From contig BSWB01000006.1 in assembly GCA_033239125.1 (NCBI GenBank), forward strand, positions 117,784,242 through 117,848,241: a stretch of 64,000 nucleotides of DNA, in the 5' to 3' direction. This DNA comes from Fagopyrum homotropicum. Taxonomy: Eukaryota > Streptophyta > Magnoliopsida > Caryophyllales > Polygonaceae. The translations under genes were made by a program, and so were the position numbers. The notes beneath the pieces are model-generated. The model worked only from the letters and a program-made list of their open reading frames with translations. It was not told the DNA's origin and searched no databases. Below, piece by piece: positions 33,971 through 46,080 of this stretch (positions are counted from its first letter, which is position 1; every line of letters begins with the position of its first letter).

Positions 33971-34982
33971 ATATTTAAATTAGTCAATAATGTAATAGTA
34001 TAATTATCCTATAATAGAAGTTATTTTTATCTACTTACCATACATTTCTTTTTATATATCTACACATATACATAAACATAGTTAAAATTATATTAATAGA
34101 CTTATTTTTCTATGATAAAAATTATATCAAAATAACTTTATATATAGTTATACATATATTTATCTATACTAAACATACTTTTTTTATTTTATGTATAGAT
34201 GCTAATGTATTTTAATTTTATTAAAAAATTGAAGAGTCTATATCTATATCTATATCTATATACATATATTAAAGTAGAAACACTTTGTGTCAGGTGTCTT
34301 GATCTTATAAACTTCACACCACGTGTCATTTTCTTGCGCATCTTAATTTTATAATTATAGTAATTAACAAATAAATAAAAAAAGCAATGATATAGATAAT
34401 AGATATATTATTTCCATTTATAATTTTATCACAATCTTCAATATATTCTTAAGATATCCTTTTCATTATTTTTTTAAAAAAAATTCTCACTTTTAATTAT
34501 AAAATAATTAGATTATTTATTATTCTAACTTTAACATATAAATATATAGTTTTTATATTAATTAGGACATAATCACTAACTTAAAAATGTGTAAATTTTT
34601 ATAATATAATTATTACATTTTTTTTATGGATATTATTTAAAACAACCTAAGATAATTTTGTAATTGAATTTTTTAAATGTTCTCTACTTTAACATTTATA
34701 TTTTAATTTTGAAATTTATTTATATTTTTTCTTTTAAAAAATTTTATTTCACTTTTATCAACTTTATAAAATAATCTACTAACATTAACTAAGATATGTA
34801 ATATTGTCTAAATTAGTCTATTTTTGCTGTTTATCTCAAATTATAATTAATTTAATTATAAGTTTTAATTAATATTTCGTTAGTTAATTAAACCATTATG
34901 TTACATAATTTTTTTTAATAAAAATTTTAAAAATTATAAAATTTCAAATTATATCCGTGCCTTGGCACGGGAACTACACTAG
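33833..34982 (+). mobile_element. non-autonomous Helitron
   Basis: Seen: 5' end TCTATATACATATATTAAAG; 3' end with hairpin CCGTGCC-TT-GGCACGG (34955-34970), 8 more bases, then CTAG (34979-34982). Flanked by A on the left and T on the right with no duplication, as for Helitrons. Joining the flanks gives AGAGTATA/TTTACCTAATG, which occurs uninterrupted at about 33758-33776 in a related copy of the host repeat. No Rep/helicase gene. A second 5'-end-like sequence starts near 34255, so the element may be composite. Confidence 0.88.
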
Positions 34983-35060
34983 TTTACCTAATGAGTTTAT
35001 GATATGGTTACCCTTAATAGAGTAATGGTGGTAAAGGCCTAGTTAGCCATTTTACCAAAA

Positions 35061-35574
35061 AAAAAATTGGGTTCCAATGCTTAAATTGATTTTTTTGTTT
35101 ATTTATAAATAAAATATATTAATATTGATTATTCATTAAACTTTCGTAGAAAACTTTGCTAACCATAATCTACTGGTTGGAATTTTTTATATAAATCTTA
35201 TCCATAATCATCCTCTTCAACCACATAAACCCCCTTTACCTAATAGCCCTAAGTCGCTTGCATTATTTTGTACGGAAAAAAGAGACATCTATAAATTGAG
35301 GCACAATTAAGTGGTTTTTTTAGGCCTTCAAGAAATTGCCAATCAACTCCGGATGCCATTAGTCGCACCCAATTTTTTCTTATATGCATATTTTCAAAAA
35401 AAAAAAAAAAGAGTGTCGGCTGATGGCGTCGGTGCCCAAAATAAAAAGATATGGGCGCGGGTGCCATACGAGCTCTCAAGGTAGGCGTCGGCGCCTTACG
35501 ACTTTTGTGTTTTGTTTTTGGTGGAAAAAAGCTCCATTAGTAACAAAAAAAAAAAAGGGAGTTACAATAGAACC
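35061..35574. other. spacer without recognised gene
   Basis: AT-rich with a poly-A run at 35396-35410 and another near 35546-35557. Part of it (down from 35574) is probably the 3' untranslated end of the LINE that follows on the minus strand. Confidence 0.45.
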
Positions 35575-36025
35575 ATACGTGGAAAAGAAACATCCCTCAA
35601 TCATCTAACAAAACATTCTAGTGCAACGGGGTGAAACTTTTAAAATAAATAAACCAACGTCTTTAGAAAAGGCAAAATTGACGAGCGAATCCGCTACCTT
35701 ATTCTCTTCCCGATAAATATGATTGAGCTTAACAACCCAATCCCACAATAAAAAGCATTAACACCGAAGTACCTGGCTAAAGAGAGAATGTATCACATCA
35801 ACACCCTCTCAATGAACTGAAGAACAATCTGAGAATCGACCTCAAGGTGGACACGTCTAAAGCCTTCATCCCATGCAAAATCAAGGTCATGCACCACCGC
35901 CCATAACTCAGCCACAACGGCATTGGAAGCTCCAATATTAGCAGTGAAACTACACATGCAACTCCCACTACTATCACAAACAACTCACCCACAAGCAGCT
36001 AAACCCGGATTGCCCTTAGTAAAAT
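35575..36025 (-). pseudogene. LINE RNase H-like C-terminal fragment
   Basis: Minus strand: NPGLAACG near 36010, then NIGASNAVVAELWAVVHDLD, FAWDEGFRRVHLEVDSQIVL and, at the end, LRDVSFPRMVLL before a stop. These are the blocks of the RNase H domain (RVT_3) that ends plant L1-type ORF2, including AELWA and the E/D catalytic positions. Stops interrupt the frame. No reverse transcriptase adjoins it, so it is a 5'-truncated insertion. Confidence 0.8.
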
Positions 36026-37310
36026 TGTGGTCACAGTTGCGATTGTGGCTAGATTTGTTGTTTTAGTAAGGGTTGTTTTGAGATTTGTGTTTATAAAAAA
36101 AAAACTTTGTATACGGTTTTGTTAAATGTTTCGGAATTAGTTTTAATTTTACATGAAGACCAAATTACCCCTAACCTTAATTTATGCATCAACACACAAG
36201 AAGAAGATCGGGATTGTGCTTCTCCTTCGTTGTTCTTCCAGAAACTTCTTGTTCCAGTTCTTGTTCTGACAAGAAGAATAAAGATGTATCTCCTTCGTCG
36301 ATTTCTCTGCTTCTCCATCTACTTTTCTTCTTCTCATTTGTCGATTTCTCTTTTTCTCCATGGATTGTGAAGGGCACAATTGAAGTAGAGAAGAAGGCAC
36401 CGACTGCTTTTAGAATACTCCATTGTAGACATCAATTGAAACGAGGAAGAATTTCATTGAAGAAGTGAAGAAGAACGCCGGAGAAGAAAGAGAAGAAGGA
36501 TTGTGGAGCATCATCAATATTAAAGAGAAGAGCGAATTTGGAGGATATCGGAACGGATTGGAGAAGAATTGAGGGACACTTTGGCATAAATTCCTCAACA
36601 ACAATCTTGAATCCCCAAAATCTTGGCTAGCTAGATTCTATAAATAAACACCAAAACTACAAAATTTTTTGAAAACCTTAAAACTCTAGCTAAACAACTA
36701 TATTATTTACAACCCCAACTATCAATCTTAAAACACACATGAACCTCCTAACTAAAAACGCCTTAAATTGAGCATCGTGTATATAACACGCTCCTAATCA
36801 AGATGGATAGATAAAATATGTCCCTTTTACCGTGAGATCCGCTACAAATTCAAAAAGTTAGTTAGAGTCTAGTTGGATTTAAAAAAAAAAAAAACTATAA
36901 TGCCTACTTCGTGTTCTTGTAGTAGTTCTCTTAATAACGGAAATGAATTCAATAAACGAGACAAACCTAATATATCGAAAGACCATAAAAAAATGACAGA
37001 TGGATTACCAGTCAAAAGAAGAGGAAAAACCAAACAAACAAAGAGAACCAATAGATGAGAATTTAGACCACATCAAGCCGATCAATAAGATGCATTAGAT
37101 GAAGCGCCAAACAAGCAAATCGAGAAAGAGCGATGAGAACATGTCAAGTGAAGTAGTGCAAAGTAAAATTTACAATTATCACATATCCACAAATCGCTCC
37201 TCCACACAAACAAATTTAGACGATACATCAAGATGCGTTCCTAAACAATCGAATCACTAAAAGTGATAACAAAAAAAATCTATAGTGATGTTAAAGTTCG
37301 TCAATTCATT
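36026..37310. other. spacer with a diverged repeat, no gene seen
   Basis: 36040-36185 resembles 50060-50220 (both run through a TAGTTAAAT or TGTTAAATG word, GGAATTAGTTT or TAATTAGTTT, then ACCAAATTACCCC or ACCAAAATACCCC), so a MITE-like repeat family is likely. 36190-36560 has overlapping short frames in purine-rich sequence (GAAGAAG) that I consider chance. Confidence 0.45.
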
Positions 37311-37313
37311 AAG

Positions 37314-37560
37314 GGCTCGTTTGGTAGCGCTAGGAATCATTCCTGGTAACGGAATGATTCCAAATCAATCAAAAAATGCGTTTGGATAGAACTCTTTTAA
37401 CACATGAAAGTATACCAGGAATGATTTCAAATCAATCAAAAAATGCGTTTGGATAGAAGTCTTTTAACACATGAAAGTAATCCCATCATTTCCATTTCCT
37501 TTCCTAACCCCTATCCGATTCCATTCCGTTTTCATTCCACCGATCCAACCAAACGGGCAC
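37314..37560. mobile_element. Tourist-like (PIF/Harbinger type) MITE
   Basis: 247 bp between TAA at 37311-37313 and TAA at 37561-37563. Inverted ends GGGCTCGTTTGG and CCAAACGGGCAC. The inside has a direct duplication of about 77 bp (unit CAATCAAAAAATGCGTTTGG at about 37366 and 37435). A 3-bp TAA duplication fits PIF/Harbinger; the superfamily is tentative. Confidence 0.75.
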
Positions 37561-37563
37561 TAA

Positions 37564-38152
37564 ATGTATTGTTTATTTTATCGAAATAGTATTGTCGATA
37601 AGATGTAATACGGTGATATTTGTATTAATGTAATTGAGGCACACTTGTAATTTGATATTTAGATTATTTTATATATTTTTCTTTATAACTTTGGGTGAAA
37701 TATAAAATAGAATTAAAGTTAAGTTAAATCTGAGATAGAATTGGTCAAAAAGTCAAAAAAAGGGATGGGCAAGCACGTTTGTATAGGGCTGTCTTTATCT
37801 GTGAGCTTGCACTACTAAACCGTAAACGTGTTAGACGCCTAGACGGCAACAAACCATAAAACCATTTACTTTTTTCTTCTCACTATACAAAATTTATAAA
37901 ATCACAACAAATGTAATATTTATTGATATCTTATAATTTTAAAAACTTACATAATTTTTATATATAAATAAATAATATTTTAAAGGTCCGTCATGTAAAC
38001 AAATCCGTCATTTACACGTGGTTTGGTTACACGAGTCAAAACTCATCGAGTTACCCGACTTCAATTACACAATGTTAAATAAAAAAGTTTATTGAAAATA
38101 AATAAAAGATTGTGTCAAATTTAGAATTCTTCTATCCCATCTTGATTATAAT
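37564..38152. other. AT-rich spacer, no gene seen
   Basis: No coding signal or repeat that I can define. Confidence 0.5.
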
Positions 38153-38278
38153 TAATTTTTTTCATTACGATAACTAATTATACTCCATTATTCCGGTAAG
38201 GCCGTGTGGCCGTCTGTACGGCCGCACGGCCTTACCGGAATAATGGAGTATAATTAGTTATCGTAATGAAAAAAATTA
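38153..38278. repeat. 60-bp near-perfect palindrome
   Basis: Arms 38153-38212 and 38219-38278, one mismatch in 60 (A against G in GGCC(A/G)CACGG), loop TCTGTA. The centre is GC-rich (GGTAAGGCCGTGTGGCCG), the outer half AT-rich. It could be a foldback element end pair or a hairpin locus giving small RNAs. Confidence 0.9.
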
Positions 38279-38725
38279 TTATGGAATAGTTCATAACTTA
38301 TAAAAGGATAGTTCATGAATTATAATAAAATAGTTCATAGTGTAAAATTTTAAAAGGATTGAAAGTAATAGTTCAAAACTTATTAAGTAATAGTTCATAA
38401 CTTCTAAAAGGATAGTTCATGAATTATAATAGAATAGTTCATAGTGCAAAATTTATAAAGAATTGAAAGTAATAGTTCAAAACTTATTATGGGATAGTTC
38501 ATGAATTATAATAGAATAGTTCATGAATTATAATAGAATAGTTTAAAGTGCAAAAATTTATAAAAGAGTGAAAGTAATAGTTCAAAACTTATTATGGGAT
38601 AGTTCATGAATTATAATAGAATAGTTTATGGATTATATTAAAAAGTAATAGTTCATGGATTATATGGGAATAGTTCAAAGTTTATATGATAATAGTGCAT
38701 AAATTATAACATGGTAGTTCAAATA
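38279..38725. repeat. degenerate array of the word atagttca
   Basis: About 20 occurrences of ATAGTTCA or one-base variants at irregular 17-30 base intervals, in blocks such as ATAGTTCATGAATTATAATA and AATAGTTCAAAACTTATTA. All have the same orientation. It starts at the edge of the palindrome. Confidence 0.8.
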
Positions 38726-38741
38726 AATTTTCATTAGTTTC

Positions 38742-38835
38742 CGGAAAAAAAAAAAAAAAAATCGTTCCAGAAAAAAAAAAAAAAAATCGTTCCAGAAAAA
38801 AAAAAAGAAAAAAAAAAAAATTTTTTTTTTTTTTT
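38742..38835. repeat. poly-A / poly-T tracts with TCGTTCCAG spacers
   Basis: Three A-runs separated by TCGTTCCAG, then a T-run. After it comes GTACGGCCGTACGACCGTACC (about 38857-38877), which resembles the GC-rich centre of the palindrome. Confidence 0.8.
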
Positions 38836-38900
38836 CGGGACACGTGTCGCCCTGTCGTACGGCCGTACGACCGTACCGCAATAAAGCGACCGTACCTGAA

Positions 38901-40127
38901 CATTTACCTACTTAACTGAATATCATATTTATCATTTTATTTATTTGTTATTTTAATTGATGATTAGTAGGTGTCTAGTTAGTAATCAAGTTACAAAAAT
39001 TGTCTTACTAGCTCAATTTTCTCATTTAGCTATGATAAATTAATGGCTTAAAATACTACGACATACTAAAATTTGTGTGATAAAATTTTTTGTTATCATG
39101 AATTAGTTTGAGTAATTTTAATCCGAATTTTATTCCATAAGGATCCTTCCAATTAAGCCCTTAATGTTTTTTCTCCGTATAATTGTTAATATTCACGCTT
39201 GCTGTAAAATTTTAAAATACTTGTTCTAAATCTAGTTATACTAAAAAAAAGATATTTATTTTGATTTAATTTGTATAAATCTAAAAAAACATAATTAATA
39301 GTTAAATTATTTTATTTATATGGACAACATCTCCAATAAAAGATGAGTTTTCTTTTTATTTCTTCATAAATTTGGTAATAGAAAATCGTTTTTTCCGATT
39401 ATACATAAATACTTTGGCCATAATTTTTATTTAATATATATCATTATGGTAAGTATCAATATTGGTGGGTTAGGAATTTAAAATTTCTTAAATACAATAA
39501 TTACTCCCCTTTTTCAGTATTTTTTTCCAAATTAAAATGTCTTGATTTTTGGTGATTGATATTTTTCTTTTTGTTAATAAAAAGTTGTATTTGTGTTTTG
39601 TCGTATCTATCCCTCCCTTGTTCATCGCAAGCATCTCCCTCATTTCCTCTCCCTGTCTCTCTCCTCCCTATCACAATTTTCGTTATTATCTCTGTATCTC
39701 TCTTGTTTACACCGCAGAGATTTGTTCATTACATTATTCCAATTTAATATGTGATTTGTTTCTGCGCATCATTACGATCACTATCAGAATCAAATGCTGT
39801 TCAAACCCGCGTTTCGAAATCAATAGCTGTTCGTTTTGAGATTGGGGTTTCAATTTGGCGGTGGAGGGTTAACAGGAGTTGAATCATATTGAGGATACGA
39901 AGGGGGAGGACGAGAGTTGATTTAGAATTTGCATTGCGTTCTTAAATCATTTCCTTTTTGGGAGGCAAGAGAGTTTAGGGAGAGACGATTGTCGGTTTTA
40001 GGAGACGTATGGTGTTGGATTGGGGCTGTCAAAGTTTAGGGCTTTTGATGATCATAAATCTGAATCCAAATTGGTAAAGTTCTTCTGCCGTTGTTGTGGT
40101 AGCTGAAGGGATAAGGAGACGAAGAAT
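38901..40127 (+). promoter_or_regulatory. upstream region and probable 5' leader of the casein kinase gene
   Basis: AT-rich to about 39590, then pyrimidine-rich (TCTCCCTCATTTCCTCTCCC near 39628) and GC-richer to the ATG at 40128, which fits a transcribed leader. I cannot fix the transcription start or a TATA box. Gene-like short frames here are chance. Confidence 0.4.
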
Positions 40128-43100
40128 ATGGATCGTATAGTTGGTGGTAAGTTCAAGATGGGGAGGAAAATTGGCAGCGGGTCTTTTGGCGAGCTTCATT
40201 TAGGTATATTTTCGTTCGATTTTCGTCTTGCTCTCATCCTCTCATCAAAGCTTATTTTCTAAATTGTTTCTTCTTTGATGTTCTAATTGAATTCAGGTAT
40301 TAATATACAAACTGGAGAGGAAGTTGCTATCAAATTGGTGGGTTGCCATTTTGTTTGCATTGATGATTTTTGTATGCTGAATGTGTTTTTTGTTTTCTTG
40401 GATGAACATTTTCTCTTATAAATTTGTTGATTTTAGTATATCTCCCAACAATGATTTAGCACTTCTTTTAGTCAATAGAAGTGACAGAGATAATATGAGC
40501 ACATCATATGTCAGGCCTAGAAATTTCTGCCAATATCATCAACTTGCAGAATGATGTCTGTTTGACATATACTGGCATGCATAATGACATCTTCAGTGAA
40601 TTTGTGACCATATGATTTTTTTTGTGGTGCCTTAGATTCACTGCTGTCTTCCTCCTTTTTATTCTTACTGTGTTAGTCCTTGGGACTTAGGATAAGTTGC
40701 TTCTTCTTTTTTTTGGTTAGAAGATAAATTGCTACTTACTATTATTCGTTTGAAAATATTATGTTTTTGCTCAGCACGTGAGTATGATACTGAAATCCCA
40801 TCCTTACCTTTTGATGCTTCATTTTCACAGGAATCTGTGAAGACTAAGCACCCGCAACTTCATTATGAATCAAAGTTGTACATGATTCTTCAAGGAGGAA
40901 GTAAGTTCCTTATCATATTTGAAATCTCATCACTAGAGTGGTATCATCCAGAGCATACATATATAACCTATAGCTCGTTTTTTCTTGACATTGTCAATTT
41001 GGCACTTGATGTCAACCTTCTAGTAGATTCTAAGCACATTCTGAAAAAAATTGTTGTAAAGTGATTCATTTTCTGGTTTTGAAAGGAGTTTTAGATTGAG
41101 AATTTTTGCTCTTGTTAGAGCATTTTCCCCCAGTTTGGCCTTGCTTCGTAACTTTAAGCCTTTATCTTCTTAGCATTTCCAAATTTTCCTGTTTGCGAAT
41201 TTGTGTGGTGTTGTAGAAGGTAATTTTGCATGAGGCTTGCCATGTATCTATAAACTTGGAACATATTCCTTTTCTGAATGACCGGAGGTGTTGATTCAGA
41301 TTGCATCATCTTTAGATATAGTTGTTATATATGTTTTGACGCTGTTATTTCCATGCTTTGTCAAAGCTGGGATTCCACATCTCAAATGGTACGGTGTTGA
41401 AGGTGAATACAATGCCATGGTCATTGATCTTCTAGGGCCAAGCTTGGAAGATTTATTCAACTATTGTAACAGAAAGCTTTCATTGAAAACTGTCCTGATG
41501 CTTGCAGATCAATTAGTAAGATATCTAGCCATTGTAGTAATTATTGTTTATATTAACTCTAATTCATGTACATGATGTTCATAATAATGTGTTTACAGAT
41601 CAACAGGGTTGAATACTTGCACACTAAAGGTTTTCTTCACCGAGATATAAAGCCTGATAATTTCTTAATGGGTCTTGGTCGCAAAGCAAACCAGGTATCA
41701 ACTGTATCCTGTAACTATCATAGTTTCTGGTCTGTGGGTATGTATGGTGAACTGTTTTTCTTCACAAGTACTTTGTAATGCCTGGAGTTGATTGAGATAC
41801 TCCATTACCATTATGTGTGAAGACCGTAGAATGTCTTCATATACATCCAGCTCAATTATATATCCGTTTCCTTCATTTTTTATATTGCACGATTCTAATG
41901 TCTTTACATCACAAAATGAAGTTCACTCTTAGTATGAATATGGAGTATAATACTGGCCTACTAGGAGTAGATGGGGGCATATTCTCAAGCCTACTTAAGA
42001 GATGTTCAAGTATGTGAGCTGAAGAATCAATATGCACACTGGTAGTAGATTGTAACTATTATCCCCAAGAATGTGGTTTTTGACTTGATGGGGTGAAATT
42101 ATATTATTACAGTTCAAGTCTGGTGCCTTATTCAAGTAGTCAACGTCATGATGCTTTGTTGTCTCAATATAGGTATATGCTATTGACTTTGGCCTAGCAA
42201 AGAAGTACAGGGATCTTCAAACTCATAAGCACATCCCGTACAGGCAAGTAGTGCCAGACATTGGTGTTTTGGTTCTTGCGTTCTCATCGCTCCCATTCTT
42301 TTATTCAACTTTTTACAGCTTACTTGATAAAATGATCTTTTGAAAGCTCTGCATCATAGCTTTGGGTCTTTGACTTTAATTATGATCATTATGATGACAT
42401 TCTTTATCCACTTACGCAGAGAGAATAAGAGTCTCACTGGTACCGCGCGATATGCAAGCGTCAATACTCACCTCGGAATTGGTGAGTACATCACAATTTT
42501 GTTTATTGTCATTTTTATATATTTTGTCTGATAAGTAGAGCTAATTGTTGGTGTCGTATGCAGAACAAAGTAGAAGGGATGATTTGGAGTCCCTTGGATA
42601 CGTACTTATGTATTTCCTAAGAGGAAGGTTGATGTCTTGATCCATTAATATAGTTGTTCATTAAACCAAATTGTTTTTACTGGCTGACATCAATTTCTAA
42701 CACTGTGTGCCTCATACTACCTTTGCTTCAGTCTTCCTTGGCAGGGGCTAAAAGCCAACACCAAAAAACAGAAATATGATAGGATCAGTGAGAAGAAGAT
42801 GATGACTCCCATTGAGGTATATTTGTTTGGCTCATGCACTATTTTGGCCTTATATACTACATCGAACGGTAATACATTCAGTCAATAACGTGAACATATA
42901 GTAGATTTCCAATGCTTGACCTGTTACCAGGGTTACCCCTTCTGGTCATGTTGTGTCCATTAATAGGTTTTAATATTAAATTTCATACTCATTGATTGAT
43001 GATTATTTTCTTGATGCAATGGCGTAATGTGAAAGTGATCTATCTTGTATAAATATGTGCCTCAGGTTCTATGCAAATCATACCCCGCGGAGTTTGTATC

Positions 43101-44685
43101 ATATTTTCACTATTGCAGAGCATTGCGCTTTGAAGATAAGCCAGATTATTCGTATTTGAAAAGGCTGTTCAGGGATCTATTTATCCGAGAAGGTAAATTA
43201 CAATAAGAAAGCTCCAACTCCCCTCTCTCTGTTTTTTTTTAATAAAAAAAAAATCACTCTTTAGTTTTCCATGTTTCATTACAAGTTTTTTTGTCGGCTG
43301 CAGGTTATCAATTTGATTATGTCTTTGACTGGACCATAATGAAGTATCCACAGGCTGGCAGCAGCTCAAGATCACGGGTTAGCTCAGCCATGATCTCTTG
43401 CCCTCAGTTTTCAGTCTGTATAATCTCAACAGAAATGTTTACTAATTGTATCTTTCACATTGTTTTCCTGTGCATTAGCTTGCTGGTGCTAAACCAGGTG
43501 TAACTCCAGGACCTTCTGGCGATAGACCAGAAAGGACATCAGGTCTATCTTTCATCCTATCTTAAACTTTTACTGATAGACAAGCCAGTGTTGAACAGTT
43601 TTTGAAGTTGCAAATTCTGTTGACTAGTTTAACATTCAGTTTGCGTGATATATCTATTGTAGCTTTGACACCTCATATATAAACTGCAACTTTCTTGGGT
43701 TTTGTTCCGTATATCTTGGTTTTTACTCTCTTATTCCTATTTACAGTGGGACGGGAGCTGCGAGATAGGCTCTCCGGTGCAGTGGAAGTCATTTCTAGAA
43801 GGAATGCTTTGGCGTCCGCTGATCATACCAAACATAGAAGTCCACCGGATGCTTCAGCATCAAGAGAATTGGTAAATCCAAAGAATTTTCTCCATTCATT
43901 TATGAATAAATATATATCGCATTAGTAAGATTTTTTCTGTTCTTATCGCCATCTATTTCTCTATGATTTCTAAGATTGGTACTTTCCTCGTGAAGGAAAT
44001 CACATTTTTATAACAGTGTTTCGATAAGATTGTTGCTGAAGTTCCGATTGATTCCACTTTATGCTTCTTTCTTAGTGTCTCCCATTTCATTGCCAAATTA
44101 TGCATACTATTTTTTGTTACTAAACCCATAGCTTATCCCAATGGGTAGATTATGATAACAATGCAAATGCAAAGCAAGGGCTTGTTTGGATGCAGAATGC
44201 AAAGTTTTGTACCACATGATTTAAAGCTTATGCTTAAATATTAATACATTTCAGGGAAAGTACTCATAAAACAATACAAGTATTTATAATAGACCCCAAT
44301 AGACCCCAATAATCATCATACAAAGAAGAAAGCATGTCAACTTGCTTGCTGCAACTAAAAATGTTGATTCTTTTCTCAAGTCTTTGTTAAGAGTCTTGAC
44401 TGAAAGATTTCCTATTTTGAGCAGCGTGATTCAGAGAAGGCGAATGCTTCTAGAATCAGCAGCTCGGCCAGAAGAGCTGCAGTGTCATCAAGCCGACCAA
44501 CATCTTCAGGGGATCCCGGTAGTAGTAATCCTCGAACAACCCGGCTCACTTCAACAACCATCCAGAGACTCCATCAGGGAGTTGAATCCCGACCCTCATC
44601 AAGAGCTCGTGCTTCAGCTACAACAACAAAAAGCACCCGAAACGACCACATTCGTAGTTTCGAGCTCCTTTCTCTCCGAAAGTAA
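40128..44685 (+). CDS. CKL: casein kinase 1-like Ser/Thr protein kinase, 14 exons, 454 residues
   Basis: Exons: 40128-40203, 40297-40337, 40831-40900, 41367-41515, 41599-41694, 42173-42243, 42420-42481, 42564-42627, 42732-42816, 43066-43192, 43304-43377, 43479-43542, 43747-43871, 44425-44685. They sum to 1,365 bases in one frame. Kinase domain about residues 9-280: Gly loop IGSGSFGE (15-22), Lys38 in VAIKL, Glu52, HRDIKPDN with Asp128, DFG with Asp149, and the CK1-specific RYASVNTHLG. The tail (about 300-454) is Ser/Thr/Arg-rich, as in plant CKL proteins, where it guides location. It transfers phosphate from ATP to acidic or primed Ser/Thr sites. All introns are GT-AG except 42244-42419, which starts GC (CAG|GCAAGT). 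ATG 40128 is chosen because MDRIVGGKFKMGRKIGSGSF is the family N-terminus. No defect seen, so probably functional. Confidence 0.95.
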
Positions 44686-45339
44686 ATAACAACGGAAGGA
44701 GAAGCCATCTTGTTTTTTCCAACCGCGTATAGGGGAACCCCTCTCGTTTCTTTCTGCGTCCATTCCATTTATATCGTCTTTTCATCCTGCTATTTCTCGC
44801 TATCGGTCCATCTTTCAACTTTTGTACAATCTGAGAGTGGTATGAATATATACTGGTATATCTCATATAAGATATGACTCCTACCGATATACTATTCATA
44901 CCGAACAACAGATGTGGGTATAAGCCATACTCCAAAACCATACCAAACACAGATATACCCGTATGATCAATATTCATACCTATATCTGATTTTCAGGTAT
45001 GGATACCAAATGACCCTAACTATGTTCGTTAATGTACTGCTATTGAGAATACTCAGCTACATTCCATTGTAAAACCATATCTTCTGTATTCGATCCCCTG
45101 CACTGCTGATCAATTATTTTGGCTGATGGGCAGCGTTTTCGTTTCTCCGAAATGTGGGGCATTATCTGCATGAATCTTGATAAACATATCCCGATTAACG
45201 GCATATTGTATCAACAAACAACTCCTTGTAAGTAATCGAATATACACGAACATGTGTAAATTTAATACAACATATAGTAATAATAACTTGTATTTAACAT
45301 TCAAAAACTATACGCAAGGAATACCCTTAATAAATTAAG
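44686..45339 (+). other. 3' flank of the casein kinase gene
   Basis: The first few hundred bases are probably 3' untranslated. 44835-45020 carries inverted words (GGTATGAATA and TATTCATACC) and ends in GGATACCAAATGACCCT, like a MITE end, but I cannot find the matching left end. Confidence 0.4.
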
Positions 45340-46080
45340 TTAATCTAAATGTGCAATAGCATCTCATTATCAAGTCCATTTGTATCAACTAATGCTTCTA
45401 AAAGTAGTTCACGTTGTTTGTTTGATACATGAAATGTTGGACATTTGTTTTTTCGTGAAGAACTTCATTCCTCGCCTTTTCTCGGACGCTATAAATTGTA
45501 CTTAGTGTAGAACAACTTTTTGGATCCTTTCCTTTTATGTTATCGAAGGATGTTTTGGGGCTTGACTTTATAAGTTTTTAAGTCTTTTTTCATCTCGTAC
45601 CTATCCTTAGTCAATCGATATTTAGATACATGCCCCTCGCTATATTTTGACGATCTATGATTGTGAAACGCATGAACACCAAACAAATTCCAAACACCGC
45701 AGATACCTCATGACACTTTATTTGAAATTTGTAATCAACGCTTATTTGTTCTAGACGTGTTATCCTTCACAAGTGGCATACAACACTCTTCCTCGCACCA
45801 ATGAAGTTTTCATATTTCACACACTACCCAAGATCGACTATCCTAAATGGTCATTGCAACTACCACTAACACAATTTACGATGAGCATAATTTTGTATTT
45901 ATTCTCCTCCACTTTAAGTCATTTATCAACTTTATCACAACTTTTGAAATTTTCATTTGTGATAAATATGTGTGAAAATCTTCTAACATATATTTCGTTG
46001 GTTGTTCGGGTTCTCATTCACCCTCAACCTCATCTGATTCATCATCGTAATATACTAAATCATCCAGTTTGATACAATTT
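45340..46080 (-). pseudogene. possible FAR1/MULE-type transposase remnant
   Basis: Minus strand, 45790-45540: in mixed frames I read FGVHAFHNHRSSKYSEGHVS and KYRLTKDRYEMKKDLKTYK, and in another frame GICLVFMRF. The pattern loosely recalls the SWIM zinc-finger region of FAR1/FHY3-like proteins (GILCRHxLxVF...YIxxRWTKDxR), but the frame is broken everywhere. Weak call. Confidence 0.28.

Noticed and set aside
36107..36604. Several overlapping frames in purine-rich DNA
   Set aside because: Six-frame openness from GAAGAAG-type composition, no conserved motif, no splice structure.
38279..38725. CRISPR-like array of atagttca words
   Set aside because: Short degenerate words, irregular spacing, no unique spacers, no cas genes and a plant nuclear context.
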